A DNA stretch of 9,398 nt from Gammaproteobacteria bacterium (GTDB taxonomy: Bacteria > Pseudomonadota > Gammaproteobacteria > Pseudomonadales > GM7GCV1): the NCBI GenBank assembly GCA_030830945.1, contig JAURLY010000204.1, positions 1 through 9,398 of the forward strand, in the 5' to 3' direction. The position numbers and the translations under genes are program-made. A model generated the notes under the pieces. The model saw only the letters and a list, made by a program, of their open reading frames with translations, made no database searches and had not been told where the DNA came from. Shown here piece after piece: positions 1-5,846 of this stretch. Each line of letters begins with the position of its first letter. Position 1 is the first letter of the stretch.

Positions 1-211
1 CTCGCGATGTCTCAATCAAATCGAGCTGAGTCTGGATTTGTGCAAGGATTTCATCTCTGGTATTAACGCTCATCTGTACAGGAAGCGAGGGGTTATCTGC
101 CGGGGAGATGGTTTCGACCTGAACATCTTGGGCAATGTTTGGGTTAGACAGGCAAAGAAACACCAAGACCAATAGGGTCAAAACTTGTTTGGAAAACACA
201 GTGTCATTCAT
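1..211 (-). CDS. N-terminal fragment of an exported protein, unrecognised
   Basis: The reading frame starts at 211 and runs off the left edge of the window, so only about 70 residues are visible. The start begins MNDTVFSKQ and is followed by a hydrophobic run (VLTLLVLVFLCLS) and a polar segment, which is a typical Sec signal peptide; cleavage probably falls near NPNIAQ. The mature part begins acidic and then has a helical stretch (TRDEILAQIQTQLDLIE) that could be coiled coil. A second ATG two codons upstream at 217 is less likely, because the GAGGGG ribosome site (221-226 on the complement) lies only 3 bases from it but 9 from the chosen start. The cysteine in the hydrophobic run is not in a good lipobox. 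The family is not recognised; a periplasmic protein or the N-terminus of a membrane protein are both possible. Confidence 0.6.
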   Translation of the reverse strand, partial: MNDTVFSKQVLTLLVLVFLCLSNPNIAQDVQVETISPADNPSLPVQMSVNTRDEILAQIQTQLDLIETSR

Positions 212-369
212 GGGCATGTGCCCCTCTATATGAACTGCCTCTCGCATCATTTTTTGAGTCCCAGTTTTACTGCTCCTACCTTTGTATCGAAAAAATACCT
301 ATAAGAAAAGTGAAATACTTCGTTGAAAGATTAAGTTCTCATAATTTAGGTTCCAATTGATATACGTCC

Positions 370-395
370 CTTGAAAACATAAAGATCTGCCATAT
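370..395 (+). promoter_or_regulatory. Sigma-32 (heat-shock) promoter candidate for the small heat-shock gene
   Basis: CTTGAAA at 370-376 matches the sigma-32 -35 consensus exactly. After an 11-base spacer, TGCCATAT at 388-395 matches six of the eight positions of the -10 consensus CCCCATNT, counting its free position. Transcription would start near 401-405, leaving a 5' UTR of about 90 bases ahead of the start at 497. The spacer is at the short end of the usual range. The location directly ahead of an IbpA-type gene supports the call. Confidence 0.6.
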
Positions 396-413
396 ATGTT
401 TAAATAAGCAAGT

Positions 414-496
414 CGCTCTTGAGGCCTTGCCCAGAAGAGCCAGTTCAAACGAATGGTTCAAAATCAATAAACATATTGCTTTATGAGGATATGACA
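414..496 (+). promoter_or_regulatory. ROSE-like RNA thermometer in the 5' UTR of the small heat-shock gene
   Basis: The leader can fold into three successive hairpins. The first pairs GCTCTT (415-420) with AAGAGC (435-440). The second pairs CA-g-TTC (441-446) with GAATG (451-455) around an AAAC loop. The third hides the ribosome site: CATA (472-475) pairs with TATG (490-493), and TGCT (477-480) pairs with AGGA (486-489), with one bulged U and a G·G opposition (478 with 488). A UYGCU motif facing AGGA through a G·G pair is the hallmark of ROSE elements that control rhizobial hsp and enterobacterial ibpA genes. The weak, mismatch-rich last hairpin should melt on heat and expose the ribosome site. 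The fold was drawn by hand, not computed. Confidence 0.7.
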
Positions 497-934
497 ATGA
501 GAACACTTGATTTAACTCCACTTTACCGCTCAGTTATCGGCGCCGATCGTATGGCTAGAATGATCGACGGAGTCGACTTTACTGATAACAACAGCTACCC
601 GCCGTACAACATAGAAGTTGTCGACGAGAACCGCTACCGAATTACTCTGGCACTAGCCGGGTTCACTCTCGACGATCTGGAAATTGAACAGGAAAATAAC
701 CTGCTTAAAGTTTCTGGACAAAAAGGAGACGAGGTAGAAGATAACCGCTATCTCTATCGTGGAATTGCCAAGCGCAACTTCGAACGTCGATTCCAGCTTG
801 CTGATCATGTGGAAGTAACCGGCGCAAATTTTGAGCACGGTTTGTTACATGTCGAGCTAGTGAGGGAGATACCGGAGGCTATGAAGCCACGTAAAATTGC
901 CATTCAATCTAACGATGTGATTGAAAACAGCTAA
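497..934 (+). CDS. ibpA: Small heat-shock protein, IbpA/Hsp20 family
   Basis: This 145-residue cytoplasmic holdase binds unfolding proteins and keeps them in a form that DnaK and ClpB can rescue. It resembles E. coli IbpA throughout: the N-terminus MRTLDLTPLYRSVIGADR, the YPPYN entry to the alpha-crystallin domain (residues 34-38; domain about 35-128), LALAGF at 51-56, the YLYRGIAKRNFERRFQL core, GANFEHGLLHVEL, and the C-terminal IAI anchor at 134-136. A nine-residue tail after IAI is longer than in E. coli IbpA. The start at 497 is chosen because it matches the family N-terminus and has GAGGA (485-489) seven bases upstream; the in-frame ATG at 491 is too close to that site. A frame open further upstream is the 5' UTR. 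Regulation is likely double: sigma-32 promoter and RNA thermometer. Only one ibpA copy is visible, so an IbpA/IbpB pair is not shown here. Confidence 0.95.
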   Translation: MRTLDLTPLYRSVIGADRMARMIDGVDFTDNNSYPPYNIEVVDENRYRITLALAGFTLDDLEIEQENNLLKVSGQKGDEVEDNRYLYRGIAKRNFERRFQLADHVEVTGANFEHGLLHVELVREIPEAMKPRKIAIQSNDVIENS

Positions 935-951
935 CGATAGGCTGATAAAAC

Positions 952-987
952 AAAAAGGCGCTATACCCCCTTGGTAGCGCCTTTTTT
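952..987. terminator. Bidirectional rho-independent terminator between ibpA and queD
   Basis: GGCGCTA (957-963) pairs perfectly with TAGCGCC (975-981) around an 11-base loop. The stem is flanked by AAAAA on the left and TTTTTT on the right, so it can stop transcripts from both sides. It sits between the convergent ends of the heat-shock gene (934) and queD (1018). Confidence 0.9.
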
Positions 988-1017
988 ATTTCCATTTATA
1001 AATAGATTGTGTCTGGG

Positions 1018-1416
1018 CTATGGTTCATCAGGCCCTTCATAAATACAGGCGCTGGTACAGGTTTCAGCAACATCTACCCTGGATAATAAAGCCAATCCTG
1101 GCTTGAGGTTATTCCATATCCATAGCGCAAGGTTCTCACTTGTTGGATTCTCCAGGCCGGGAATGTCATTTAGATAATGATGATCTAACTGCTCATATAG
1201 TGGCTTAAAGGCTTTCTTGATATCCGCAAAGTCCATGATCCAGCCGGTTTGGGTACCCGGTTGTCCGGATACATAGATCTTCACGACGAATGAGTGGCCA
1301 TGCAGGCGCCCACATTTATGCCCTTCGGGAACATAGGGTAGTTGGTGGGCAGCTTCTATATGAAATTCTTTATAAATTTCCACTCGTGATCCGGTAATAA
1401 ATGGCGGGGCACGCAT
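1018..1416 (-). CDS. queD: 6-carboxy-5,6,7,8-tetrahydropterin synthase QueD
   Basis: The enzyme converts 7,8-dihydroneopterin triphosphate to 6-carboxytetrahydropterin, the second step of the preQ0/queuosine pathway for tRNA wobble modification. Counting from the start at 1416 (132 residues), the zinc ligands are H24 (in EAAH), H39 and H41 (in LHGHSF), and the catalytic cysteine is C35 (HKCGRLHGH). LDHHYLNDIPGLENPTSE and ETCTSACIYEG follow as in E. coli QueD. The start is uncertain: a GTG at 1383 gives 121 residues, the E. coli length, and has GGA six bases upstream, while the ATG at 1416 has only a weak GAAG. A further ATG at 1497 would add 27 more residues without family resemblance and run into the tRNA promoter, so it was not chosen. 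The gene stands alone, convergent with ibpA and divergent from the tRNAs; no other queuosine gene is in the window. Confidence 0.93.
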   Translation of the reverse strand: MRAPPFITGSRVEIYKEFHIEAAHQLPYVPEGHKCGRLHGHSFVVKIYVSGQPGTQTGWIMDFADIKKAFKPLYEQLDHHYLNDIPGLENPTSENLALWIWNNLKPGLALLSRVDVAETCTSACIYEGPDEP

Positions 1417-1465
1417 GGTACTTCGAGGTAAAAAATATGTACAGAAACCACGCGGGTAAAAAGAT

Positions 1466-1493
1466 TTGACATGGGTGATTCCCACGCTAGAAT
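1466..1493 (+). promoter_or_regulatory. Sigma-70 promoter of the tRNA-Val/tRNA-Asp unit
   Basis: A perfect TTGACA (1466-1471), a 16-base spacer and TAGAAT (1488-1493; five of six consensus bases) place the transcription start near 1500. The GC-rich stretch after the -10 box (GCACGCC) is the discriminator type seen in stable-RNA promoters under stringent control. It overlaps the upstream region of the divergent queD gene. Confidence 0.85.
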
Positions 1494-1509
1494 GCACGCC
1501 TCTCCTGAC

Positions 1510-1585
1510 GGGTGGTTAGCTCAGCTGGTAGAGCATCGCCCTTACAAGGCGAGGGTCACTGGTTCGACTCCAGTACCACCCACCA
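1510..1585 (+). tRNA. tRNA-Val (anticodon UAC)
   Basis: The 76-base cloverleaf is complete. GGGTGGT (1510-1516) pairs with ACCACCC (1575-1581), the D-arm is GCTC...GAGC, and the anticodon stem TCGCC/GGCGA holds the loop CTTACAA with anticodon TAC. The T-arm carries GGTTCGACTCC, and the CCA end is encoded at 1583-1585. It reads GTA and, by wobble, other valine codons. Confidence 0.97.
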
Positions 1586-1592
1586 AGCATGC

Positions 1593-1669
1593 GGACCGGT
1601 AGTTCAGCTGGTTAGAATGCCGGCCTGTCACGCCGGAGGTCGCGGGTTCGAGTCCCGTCCGGTCCGCCA
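1593..1669 (+). tRNA. tRNA-Asp (anticodon GUC)
   Basis: The 77-base cloverleaf has acceptor stem GGACCGG (1593-1599) with CCGGTCC (1659-1665), discriminator G and encoded CCA (1667-1669). The anticodon stem CCGGC/GCCGG carries loop CTGTCAC, anticodon GTC. The T-arm is GCGGGTTCGAGTCCCG. It lies seven bases after tRNA-Val and is surely co-transcribed. The GUC anticodon is one that is queuosine-modified in bacteria, a possible but perhaps coincidental link with the adjacent queD. Confidence 0.97.
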
Positions 1670-1682
1670 CTTGATTCGAAAG

Positions 1683-1707
1683 AAGCTCCCAATAGGGGGC
1701 TTTTTTT
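1683..1707 (+). terminator. Rho-independent terminator of the tRNA unit
   Basis: AGCTCCC (1684-1690) pairs with GGGGGCT (1695-1701), with one G·T pair and an AATA loop, followed by a run of T to 1707. It lies 14 bases after tRNA-Asp and closes the tRNA transcript before nadK. Confidence 0.9.
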
Positions 1708-1773
1708 ATGTCCGAGGGTTTTTTAAGTGTGCGAATAGAACCATTTCGTTTCAAATGCCCTCAACAGAAAAAC

Positions 1774-1802
1774 TTGGTCAGTTATGCCCATGCTGGTAAT
1801 GT
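1774..1802 (+). promoter_or_regulatory. Weak sigma-70 promoter candidate for the nadK operon
   Basis: TTGGTC (1774-1779), a 17-base spacer and TAATGT (1797-1802) preceded by TG-G form the best promoter-like pair between the tRNA terminator and nadK. Both boxes deviate from consensus, so this rests mostly on position: the terminator upstream implies that a promoter must lie in 1708-1837. Confidence 0.25.
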
Positions 1803-1837
1803 TCCAGCTTGCCAATCCTTAAGAACATCTTCACTTC

Positions 1838-2710
1838 ATGTCTAATTTTAAAAACGTCGGAATCATAGGTTTCGTAGACAAGGTATTGATTAAGGGAACC
1901 GTTATTCGGCTCGCTCAATTTCTGGTTTCAAGTGGAATACATACCTACCTTGAGGAAAATTCCATTGATAAGGAAAGCATTGATGGAGTTGAGTACTGCT
2001 CTCGAAAACATATGGCCGGCACCTGTGACCTGGTGATCGTTGTTGGGGGCGATGGCAGCCTGCTGCATGCGGCAAGGGATATGGTCGATCTGGATGTCCC
2101 GATTCTTGGTGTAAACCGTGGTCGCCTTGGATTTCTCACGGATATATCGCCGAATGAAATGGAAGACCGGGTAGCGGACGTGCTCGATGGAAACTACGTG
2201 GCCACCGAACGATTTATGCTTGAGGCCGAAATCCTCAGGGATGATTCCGTGGTGGATTCAGGGATTGCATTAAATGATGTGATTCTTGAGTCTGGCGGTT
2301 CGGTTCGCATGATTGAGTTTGAGCTCGTCATCAATGGTCAGTTTGTCTACTCGCAGAGAGCCGACGGCTTAATCATCGCCACCCCCACGGGATCAACTGC
2401 TTATGCACTGTCCGGAGGAGGCCCTATTGTTCACCCCCACTTAGAAGCCATTGATATTGTGCCGATTAATCCGCACACATTGAGTAATCGCCCGATATTG
2501 GTTGATTCCAAGTCAGACCTCCAGGTAAAGGTACTCCTTTCAAACAGCGTAGAGCCCTTGGTGGTTTGCGATGGCCAGCACTATTTGGAAGCTCGACTGG
2601 GTGACATCATCCATGTTCGCCGTAAAGACAAGACGCTTAAACTTCTTCACCCCGTGGAGCATGATTTTTATGCCACATGTCGCTCGAAGTTGAATTGGGC
2701 CAGGGAATAA
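1838..2710 (+). CDS. nadK: NAD kinase
   Basis: This cytosolic enzyme phosphorylates NAD to NADP, the only route to NADP in most bacteria. The protein has 290 residues, close to E. coli NadK (292). The catalytic GGDG motif is at 70-73 (D72), inside DLVIVVGGDGSLLHAARD; ILGVNRGRLGFLTD follows. LNDVILESGG is the NE/D-type NAD-binding motif, and DGLIIATPTGSTAYALSGGG is the second signature of the family, in the beta-sandwich C-terminal domain. The start at 1838 gives the family length; the ribosome site is poor (AAGAA about 14 bases upstream). It begins a run of co-directional genes, with the rhomboid gene 22 bases downstream. Confidence 0.97.
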   Translation: MSNFKNVGIIGFVDKVLIKGTVIRLAQFLVSSGIHTYLEENSIDKESIDGVEYCSRKHMAGTCDLVIVVGGDGSLLHAARDMVDLDVPILGVNRGRLGFLTDISPNEMEDRVADVLDGNYVATERFMLEAEILRDDSVVDSGIALNDVILESGGSVRMIEFELVINGQFVYSQRADGLIIATPTGSTAYALSGGGPIVHPHLEAIDIVPINPHTLSNRPILVDSKSDLQVKVLLSNSVEPLVVCDGQHYLEARLGDIIHVRRKDKTLKLLHPVEHDFYATCRSKLNWARE

Positions 2711-2732
2711 TCGCTACTGGAGAAAAATAACC

Positions 2733-3605
2733 ATTTCTATCTCCGACGACAAAAGGGCAGCCTTCGTTTTTGCGAATTTCCCTGGGCGGGAAGATCTGCA
2801 GGCTGTTGCGGCCGAACTGGATGCACGCAATGTATTGCATCGTTTTGTTCTCAAGGGCGATATCCAGCAACTGATACTGCTGGATGAAGATGACGCTACG
2901 ATTGCCAGAGAAGTATTAATCTCGTGGGAAAATGGCGATCTGGTCGCACGGCCAAAAGCCAAGGCCCAGCTAAAAAACTTTCGGTTTATTGAAAAGCCTG
3001 CCCGTCTAACCCTTCTGCTAATTTTTCTGAGCTGTGTTGGTGGCGCACTGGCTTCGTTTGGCGTTGATTTCATCCATCTTTTTACCTTTTGGGATCCGGC
3101 ACATCGGATTTATTTTGCCTTGTCTGGCGTAGATCCCTGGATAGATATTTCCTCAGGCGAATACTGGCGCATCGTTACTCCAGTATTTTTACACTTTGGC
3201 CCGGTGCATCTGATCTTTAACATACTATGGTTCTGGTATTTAGGAGCTCAGGTCGAACTACACCAATCACGCGGATGGTTGCTTTTTATTACTCTGCTGA
3301 TAGCCATGACAAGTAACGTAGTCCAAGCCTATTTTTCTGCAGGCGCCATTTTTGGCGGCTTGTCTGGCGTTGTCTATGGGCTGTTCTCATATGTATGGCT
3401 TACAGGCCGTCTGGATAAAAACAGTAAAGTCAGATTGCCAGATGTGCTCTTTGCAATAATTACTGTGCTAATGCTGCTCAGTCCACTCGGTATCTTCGAT
3501 ATAATACTGAACGCTGAAATAGCCGATGCTGCTCATATCTCAGGTTTTATCACCGGGGCTTTTTTGGCCTTGGCTGTTTACCTTTTTCACCGTATCAGGA
3601 ATTGA
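2733..3605 (+). CDS. glpG: GlpG-type rhomboid intramembrane serine protease, probable ATT start
   Basis: Rhomboids cleave transmembrane substrates within the inner membrane. The catalytic serine is in GLSG (codon 3363-3365) and the catalytic histidine in AAHISG (3534-3536); HLIFN (3207-3221) supplies the conserved oxyanion-side histidine and asparagine. About six membrane segments follow a soluble N-terminal domain. That domain (AAFVFANFPGRED...LQAVAAELDARNVLHRF...LLDEDDATIAREVLISW) resembles the cytoplasmic domain of E. coli GlpG. The only standard start codon in the frame is a TTG at 2835, which would cut that domain in half and has no ribosome site. The frame is open back to a stop at 2691 and holds no ATG, GTG or TTG before 2835. 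GGAG at 2719-2722 points to ATT at 2733 (10 bases away), or less likely ATA at 2727. From 2733 the protein has 290 residues. A base error in an original ATG is the alternative. Confidence 0.85.
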   Translation: MSISDDKRAAFVFANFPGREDLQAVAAELDARNVLHRFVLKGDIQQLILLDEDDATIAREVLISWENGDLVARPKAKAQLKNFRFIEKPARLTLLLIFLSCVGGALASFGVDFIHLFTFWDPAHRIYFALSGVDPWIDISSGEYWRIVTPVFLHFGPVHLIFNILWFWYLGAQVELHQSRGWLLFITLLIAMTSNVVQAYFSAGAIFGGLSGVVYGLFSYVWLTGRLDKNSKVRLPDVLFAIITVLMLLSPLGIFDIILNAEIADAAHISGFITGAFLALAVYLFHRIRN

Positions 3606-3607
3606 TT

Positions 3608-3865
3608 TTGGACCTAGACAAACTCGTTAGCACGATCACCCCGGATATCTATGAAAGTCTCAAAAAAGCTGTAGAGCTGGGGCGCTGGGACAATGGTATT
3701 GCGCTCACAGAGCAACAAAAATCGGACTCACTCCAATTACTTATTGCCTACGACGAAAAAAATAAGCCCGCAGAGGAACGTATCGGCTACATTCAGCCCA
3801 AGGAACACAAGCATTGCGACTCCGGCCCGGATGAATGGCAAAAACTTGATATCAAAGACTTGTAG
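3608..3865 (+). CDS. yeaC: DUF1315 family protein, YeaC-like
   Basis: This small soluble protein of about 85 residues has no known biochemical function. Its N-terminal half (DLDKLVSTITPDIYESLKKAVELGRWDNGIALTEQQKSDSLQLLIAYDEK) has the DUF1315 pattern seen in E. coli YeaC: a short helix, the AVELGKW-type core and then ALT-EQK. The C-terminus is charged, with one cysteine in HKHCDSGPDEW. The start is chosen as TTG at 3608, because AGGA (3597-3600) lies seven bases upstream; a TTG at 3602 has only one base of spacing. The start sits two bases after the rhomboid stop, so translation is probably coupled. From memory DUF1315 genes often lie beside rhomboid and nadK genes in Pseudomonas-like genomes. 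Confidence 0.85.
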   Translation: MDLDKLVSTITPDIYESLKKAVELGRWDNGIALTEQQKSDSLQLLIAYDEKNKPAEERIGYIQPKEHKHCDSGPDEWQKLDIKDL

Positions 3866-3884
3866 TCTTCAGTTGTCAGCACCT

Positions 3885-4898
3885 ATGAGAATCTATAAAC
3901 AGCTACTCCTGCTAGCAGCCAGCTTATTGTTAGCCGCCTGCGCACAAGAGCCACTTGAGCAGGTTTTAGCAGGCAAAACCATGGGCACCAGTTGGTCTGT
4001 TAAATACATTGGAAATCAAGAAGTAACCCAAGAAGAACTGACAGCAGAAATACAGACCGAGCTGAATCGCATTGAGGCTGCGATGTCTAACTGGCAAGAA
4101 GATTCGGATGTATCCAAATTTAATCGTCTCTCCCAGGGCTGCCTGCTTGTTTCAGAAGACACAGTAACCGTTGCCAGGGCTTCCCAGACTATTAGCCAGC
4201 TAAGTGATGGTTACTTCGATCCAACCGTCTCCCCCCTGATTGAAGTATGGGGTTTTGGCGTGGGCAACCAGCCTCCCGAAGAGCCAGAGCCTGAATTGCT
4301 GGAATCACTGCTTGCAAATACCGGGTACGAGAATTTTTCTGTCTCGGACAGGCAGCTTTGCAAAAATGATGCTGACACACATCTAAACTTCTCAGCAATT
4401 GCCAAGGGATATGCTGTCGATCAGGTAGCAGACGTACTTATTAGTAACAACATAGATCGCTTTCTCGTCGAAGTTGGTGGCGAGCTTTACGGTCTTGGGG
4501 AAAACAGTCAGAACGAAAACTGGTCCGTTGGGGTAGAGACGCCCAGTTTCGGATGGCCCCAGGGGGTGTACTCCATTCTTCACCTCAACGGCAATGCTGT
4601 TGCTACTTCTGGAGATTACCGCAATTACTACGAACTCGGCGATCATACCTACAGTCATATCCTGAACCCAAGAACCGGTAGACCAGTCATTCACAACGCC
4701 GCATCGGTCACAGTGATACATGAAAGCACAATGATGGCGGATGGCTGGGCGACCGCACTATTGGCGGCCGGTCCGGAAGAGGGTATTCGATTGGCCAATA
4801 AAGCCGGTATTTCTGCTTATATGATTTTGCGTGACGGCGAAGAATTTACTAGCACACAAAGCCAATACTGGCCGGAAAGTACCAACAATCGTGAATAA
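3885..4898 (+). CDS. apbE: FAD:protein FMN transferase ApbE (lipoprotein)
   Basis: ApbE transfers FMN from FAD to a threonine of target proteins such as NqrB, NqrC or RnfG/D, acting outside the inner membrane. The 337-residue product starts with a lipoprotein signal, MRIYKQLLLLAASLLLAAC, so Cys19 would be lipidated. Family motifs follow in order: GKTMGTSW, an AAMSNWQEDSDVSKFN segment, SAIAKGYAVDQVAD, LVEVGGELYGLG, VATSGDYRNYY, SHILNPRTGRPV, and the C-terminal TMMADGWATALL involved in Mg/FAD binding. The ATG at 3885 is chosen because it puts the signal peptide at the N-terminus; the longer open frame upstream overlaps yeaC in another frame. No clear ribosome site precedes it. It lies 19 bases after yeaC. 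No nqr or rnf gene is in the window, so the target flavoprotein is encoded elsewhere. Confidence 0.95.
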   Translation: MRIYKQLLLLAASLLLAACAQEPLEQVLAGKTMGTSWSVKYIGNQEVTQEELTAEIQTELNRIEAAMSNWQEDSDVSKFNRLSQGCLLVSEDTVTVARASQTISQLSDGYFDPTVSPLIEVWGFGVGNQPPEEPEPELLESLLANTGYENFSVSDRQLCKNDADTHLNFSAIAKGYAVDQVADVLISNNIDRFLVEVGGELYGLGENSQNENWSVGVETPSFGWPQGVYSILHLNGNAVATSGDYRNYYELGDHTYSHILNPRTGRPVIHNAASVTVIHESTMMADGWATALLAAGPEEGIRLANKAGISAYMILRDGEEFTSTQSQYWPESTNNRE

Positions 4899-4919
4899 TA
4901 GAACTAAGGCAGGATCAAA

Positions 4920-5771
4920 GTGACACATACTGGTATAGCTGGAAACCTGACTAAAATGCCCGTTTCACTAGATTCCGCTGGTAACTCGGATGCTGGGCTC
5001 GCCACTTATCAGTTGGCGCTAGGGGAGCACCGTGTTGCCCTCAATGACTATTTGGGTAAGCACTTAAGCCTGCGTTTTTTAAATGAAATTAACTGTGTCC
5101 ACTGTGGGCGCAAAACCAATAAAAGCTTTAATCAGGGGTATTGTTTCCCATGTTTTAGAAAGCTGGCCCAGTGCGACAACTGTATTGTTAAACCAGAAAC
5201 CTGCCATTACGATCAAGGTACCTGTCGTGAACCTGAGTGGGCTCAAACCCATTGCTTTACCGATCATATGGTTTATCTGGCCAATACTTCCGGTCTAAAG
5301 GTAGGCATCACCCGTATAAAGCAGATACCTACTCGCTGGATCGATCAGGGAGCAATTCAGGCAATACCGCTTGTTCGGGTGTCTGATCGCAAGCTTTCGG
5401 GGCTGGTCGAGACTCATTTGGCCAAAGAAATGGCAGACAAAACCAGCTGGCAGGCCATGTTGAAGAACTTAACCGATCCTTTGGACTTAATTATCGAGAG
5501 GGACAAAGCCATAGAAAAAGTTCTCGACTACATTAATAATGTCCTGCAACTATCTGATTTAACTAAGTATTCTATACAAGAAAGCAGCTCAATTGAGATT
5601 GAATACCCGGTGCTGGAATATCCAACGAAGGTTTCATCGATGAACTTTGATAAAAATCCGATGGTAGAAGGTACGCTCATGGGCATAAAGGGCCAATACA
5701 TGATGTTCGACACTGGTGTAATCAACATTCGTAAATATGGTGGTTATAACGTCGAATTTTCAGCCGCGTAA
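4920..5771 (+). CDS. DUF2797 protein with cysteine-rich zinc cluster and GIY-YIG-like core
   Basis: The product is a 283-residue soluble protein of the DUF2797 family, whose function is not established. An N-terminal beta-rich segment (GNLTKMP..., LNDYLGKHLSLRF) is followed by nine cysteines in 54 residues: C59xxC62, C75xxC78, C85xxC88, C95, C102 and C112, which should bind two or more zinc ions. The segment from Y119 reads VYLANTSGLKVGIT, then R139, WIDQGA and E164 in LVETHLAKEM. This order resembles GIY-YIG nuclease folds of the T5orf172 type (aromatic strand, KxGIT, Arg, then the metal-binding Glu); that link is inference. The C-terminal 100 residues are unrecognised. The GTG start at 4920 has AGGA (4911-4914) five bases upstream. 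It follows apbE by 21 bases and precedes pepN by 96. Confidence 0.88.
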   Translation: MTHTGIAGNLTKMPVSLDSAGNSDAGLATYQLALGEHRVALNDYLGKHLSLRFLNEINCVHCGRKTNKSFNQGYCFPCFRKLAQCDNCIVKPETCHYDQGTCREPEWAQTHCFTDHMVYLANTSGLKVGITRIKQIPTRWIDQGAIQAIPLVRVSDRKLSGLVETHLAKEMADKTSWQAMLKNLTDPLDLIIERDKAIEKVLDYINNVLQLSDLTKYSIQESSSIEIEYPVLEYPTKVSSMNFDKNPMVEGTLMGIKGQYMMFDTGVINIRKYGGYNVEFSAA

Positions 5772-5825
5772 TGTACCCGAGCCCATTGTCGTTGCTAAAT
5801 TAGCCCCCATACCTAGACACATAGC

Positions 5826-5846
5826 CTGGTTTATCCAGTCATAAAC
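5826..5846 (+). repeat. Small dyad symmetry ahead of pepN
   Basis: GTTTAT (5829-5834) and ATAAAC (5841-5846) form a perfect six-base inverted repeat around CCAGTC. An alternative hairpin, CTGG (5826-5829) with CCAG (5835-5838), uses overlapping bases. It lies 21 bases before the pepN start and could be an operator or leader hairpin, or chance. No T run follows, so it is not a terminator. Confidence 0.3.

Noticed and set aside
227..369. Promoter of the left minus-strand gene
   Set aside because: The AT-rich stretch offers several poor -10/-35 pairs, none better than chance, so none is annotated. I see no other structure in this part of the gap.
419..496. Open frame extending the small heat-shock protein upstream by 26 codons
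   Set aside because: The family N-terminus and the ribosome site at 485-489 fix the start at 497. The upstream bases fold as the leader thermometer.
1417..1497. Longer queD start at 1497
   Set aside because: The extra 27 residues ahead of the ATG at 1416 have no family resemblance and the start overlaps the tRNA promoter on the other strand.
1512..1799. Open frames on both strands over the tRNA genes
   Set aside because: They are translations of the two tRNA genes and their terminator; the peptides match tRNA-derived spurious proteins.
1593..1837. Integration (att) site at the 3' end of tRNA-Asp
   Set aside because: No integrase, no repeat of the tRNA 3' end and no change in gene character downstream; the next gene is nadK.
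2714..3073. Minus-strand open frames across the nadK-rhomboid junction
   Set aside because: They are antisense to coding sequence with clear family matches and show no recognisable protein features.
3693..3884. Longer start for apbE inside yeaC
   Set aside because: It would bury the lipoprotein signal peptide, which must be N-terminal, and it overlaps yeaC in another frame.
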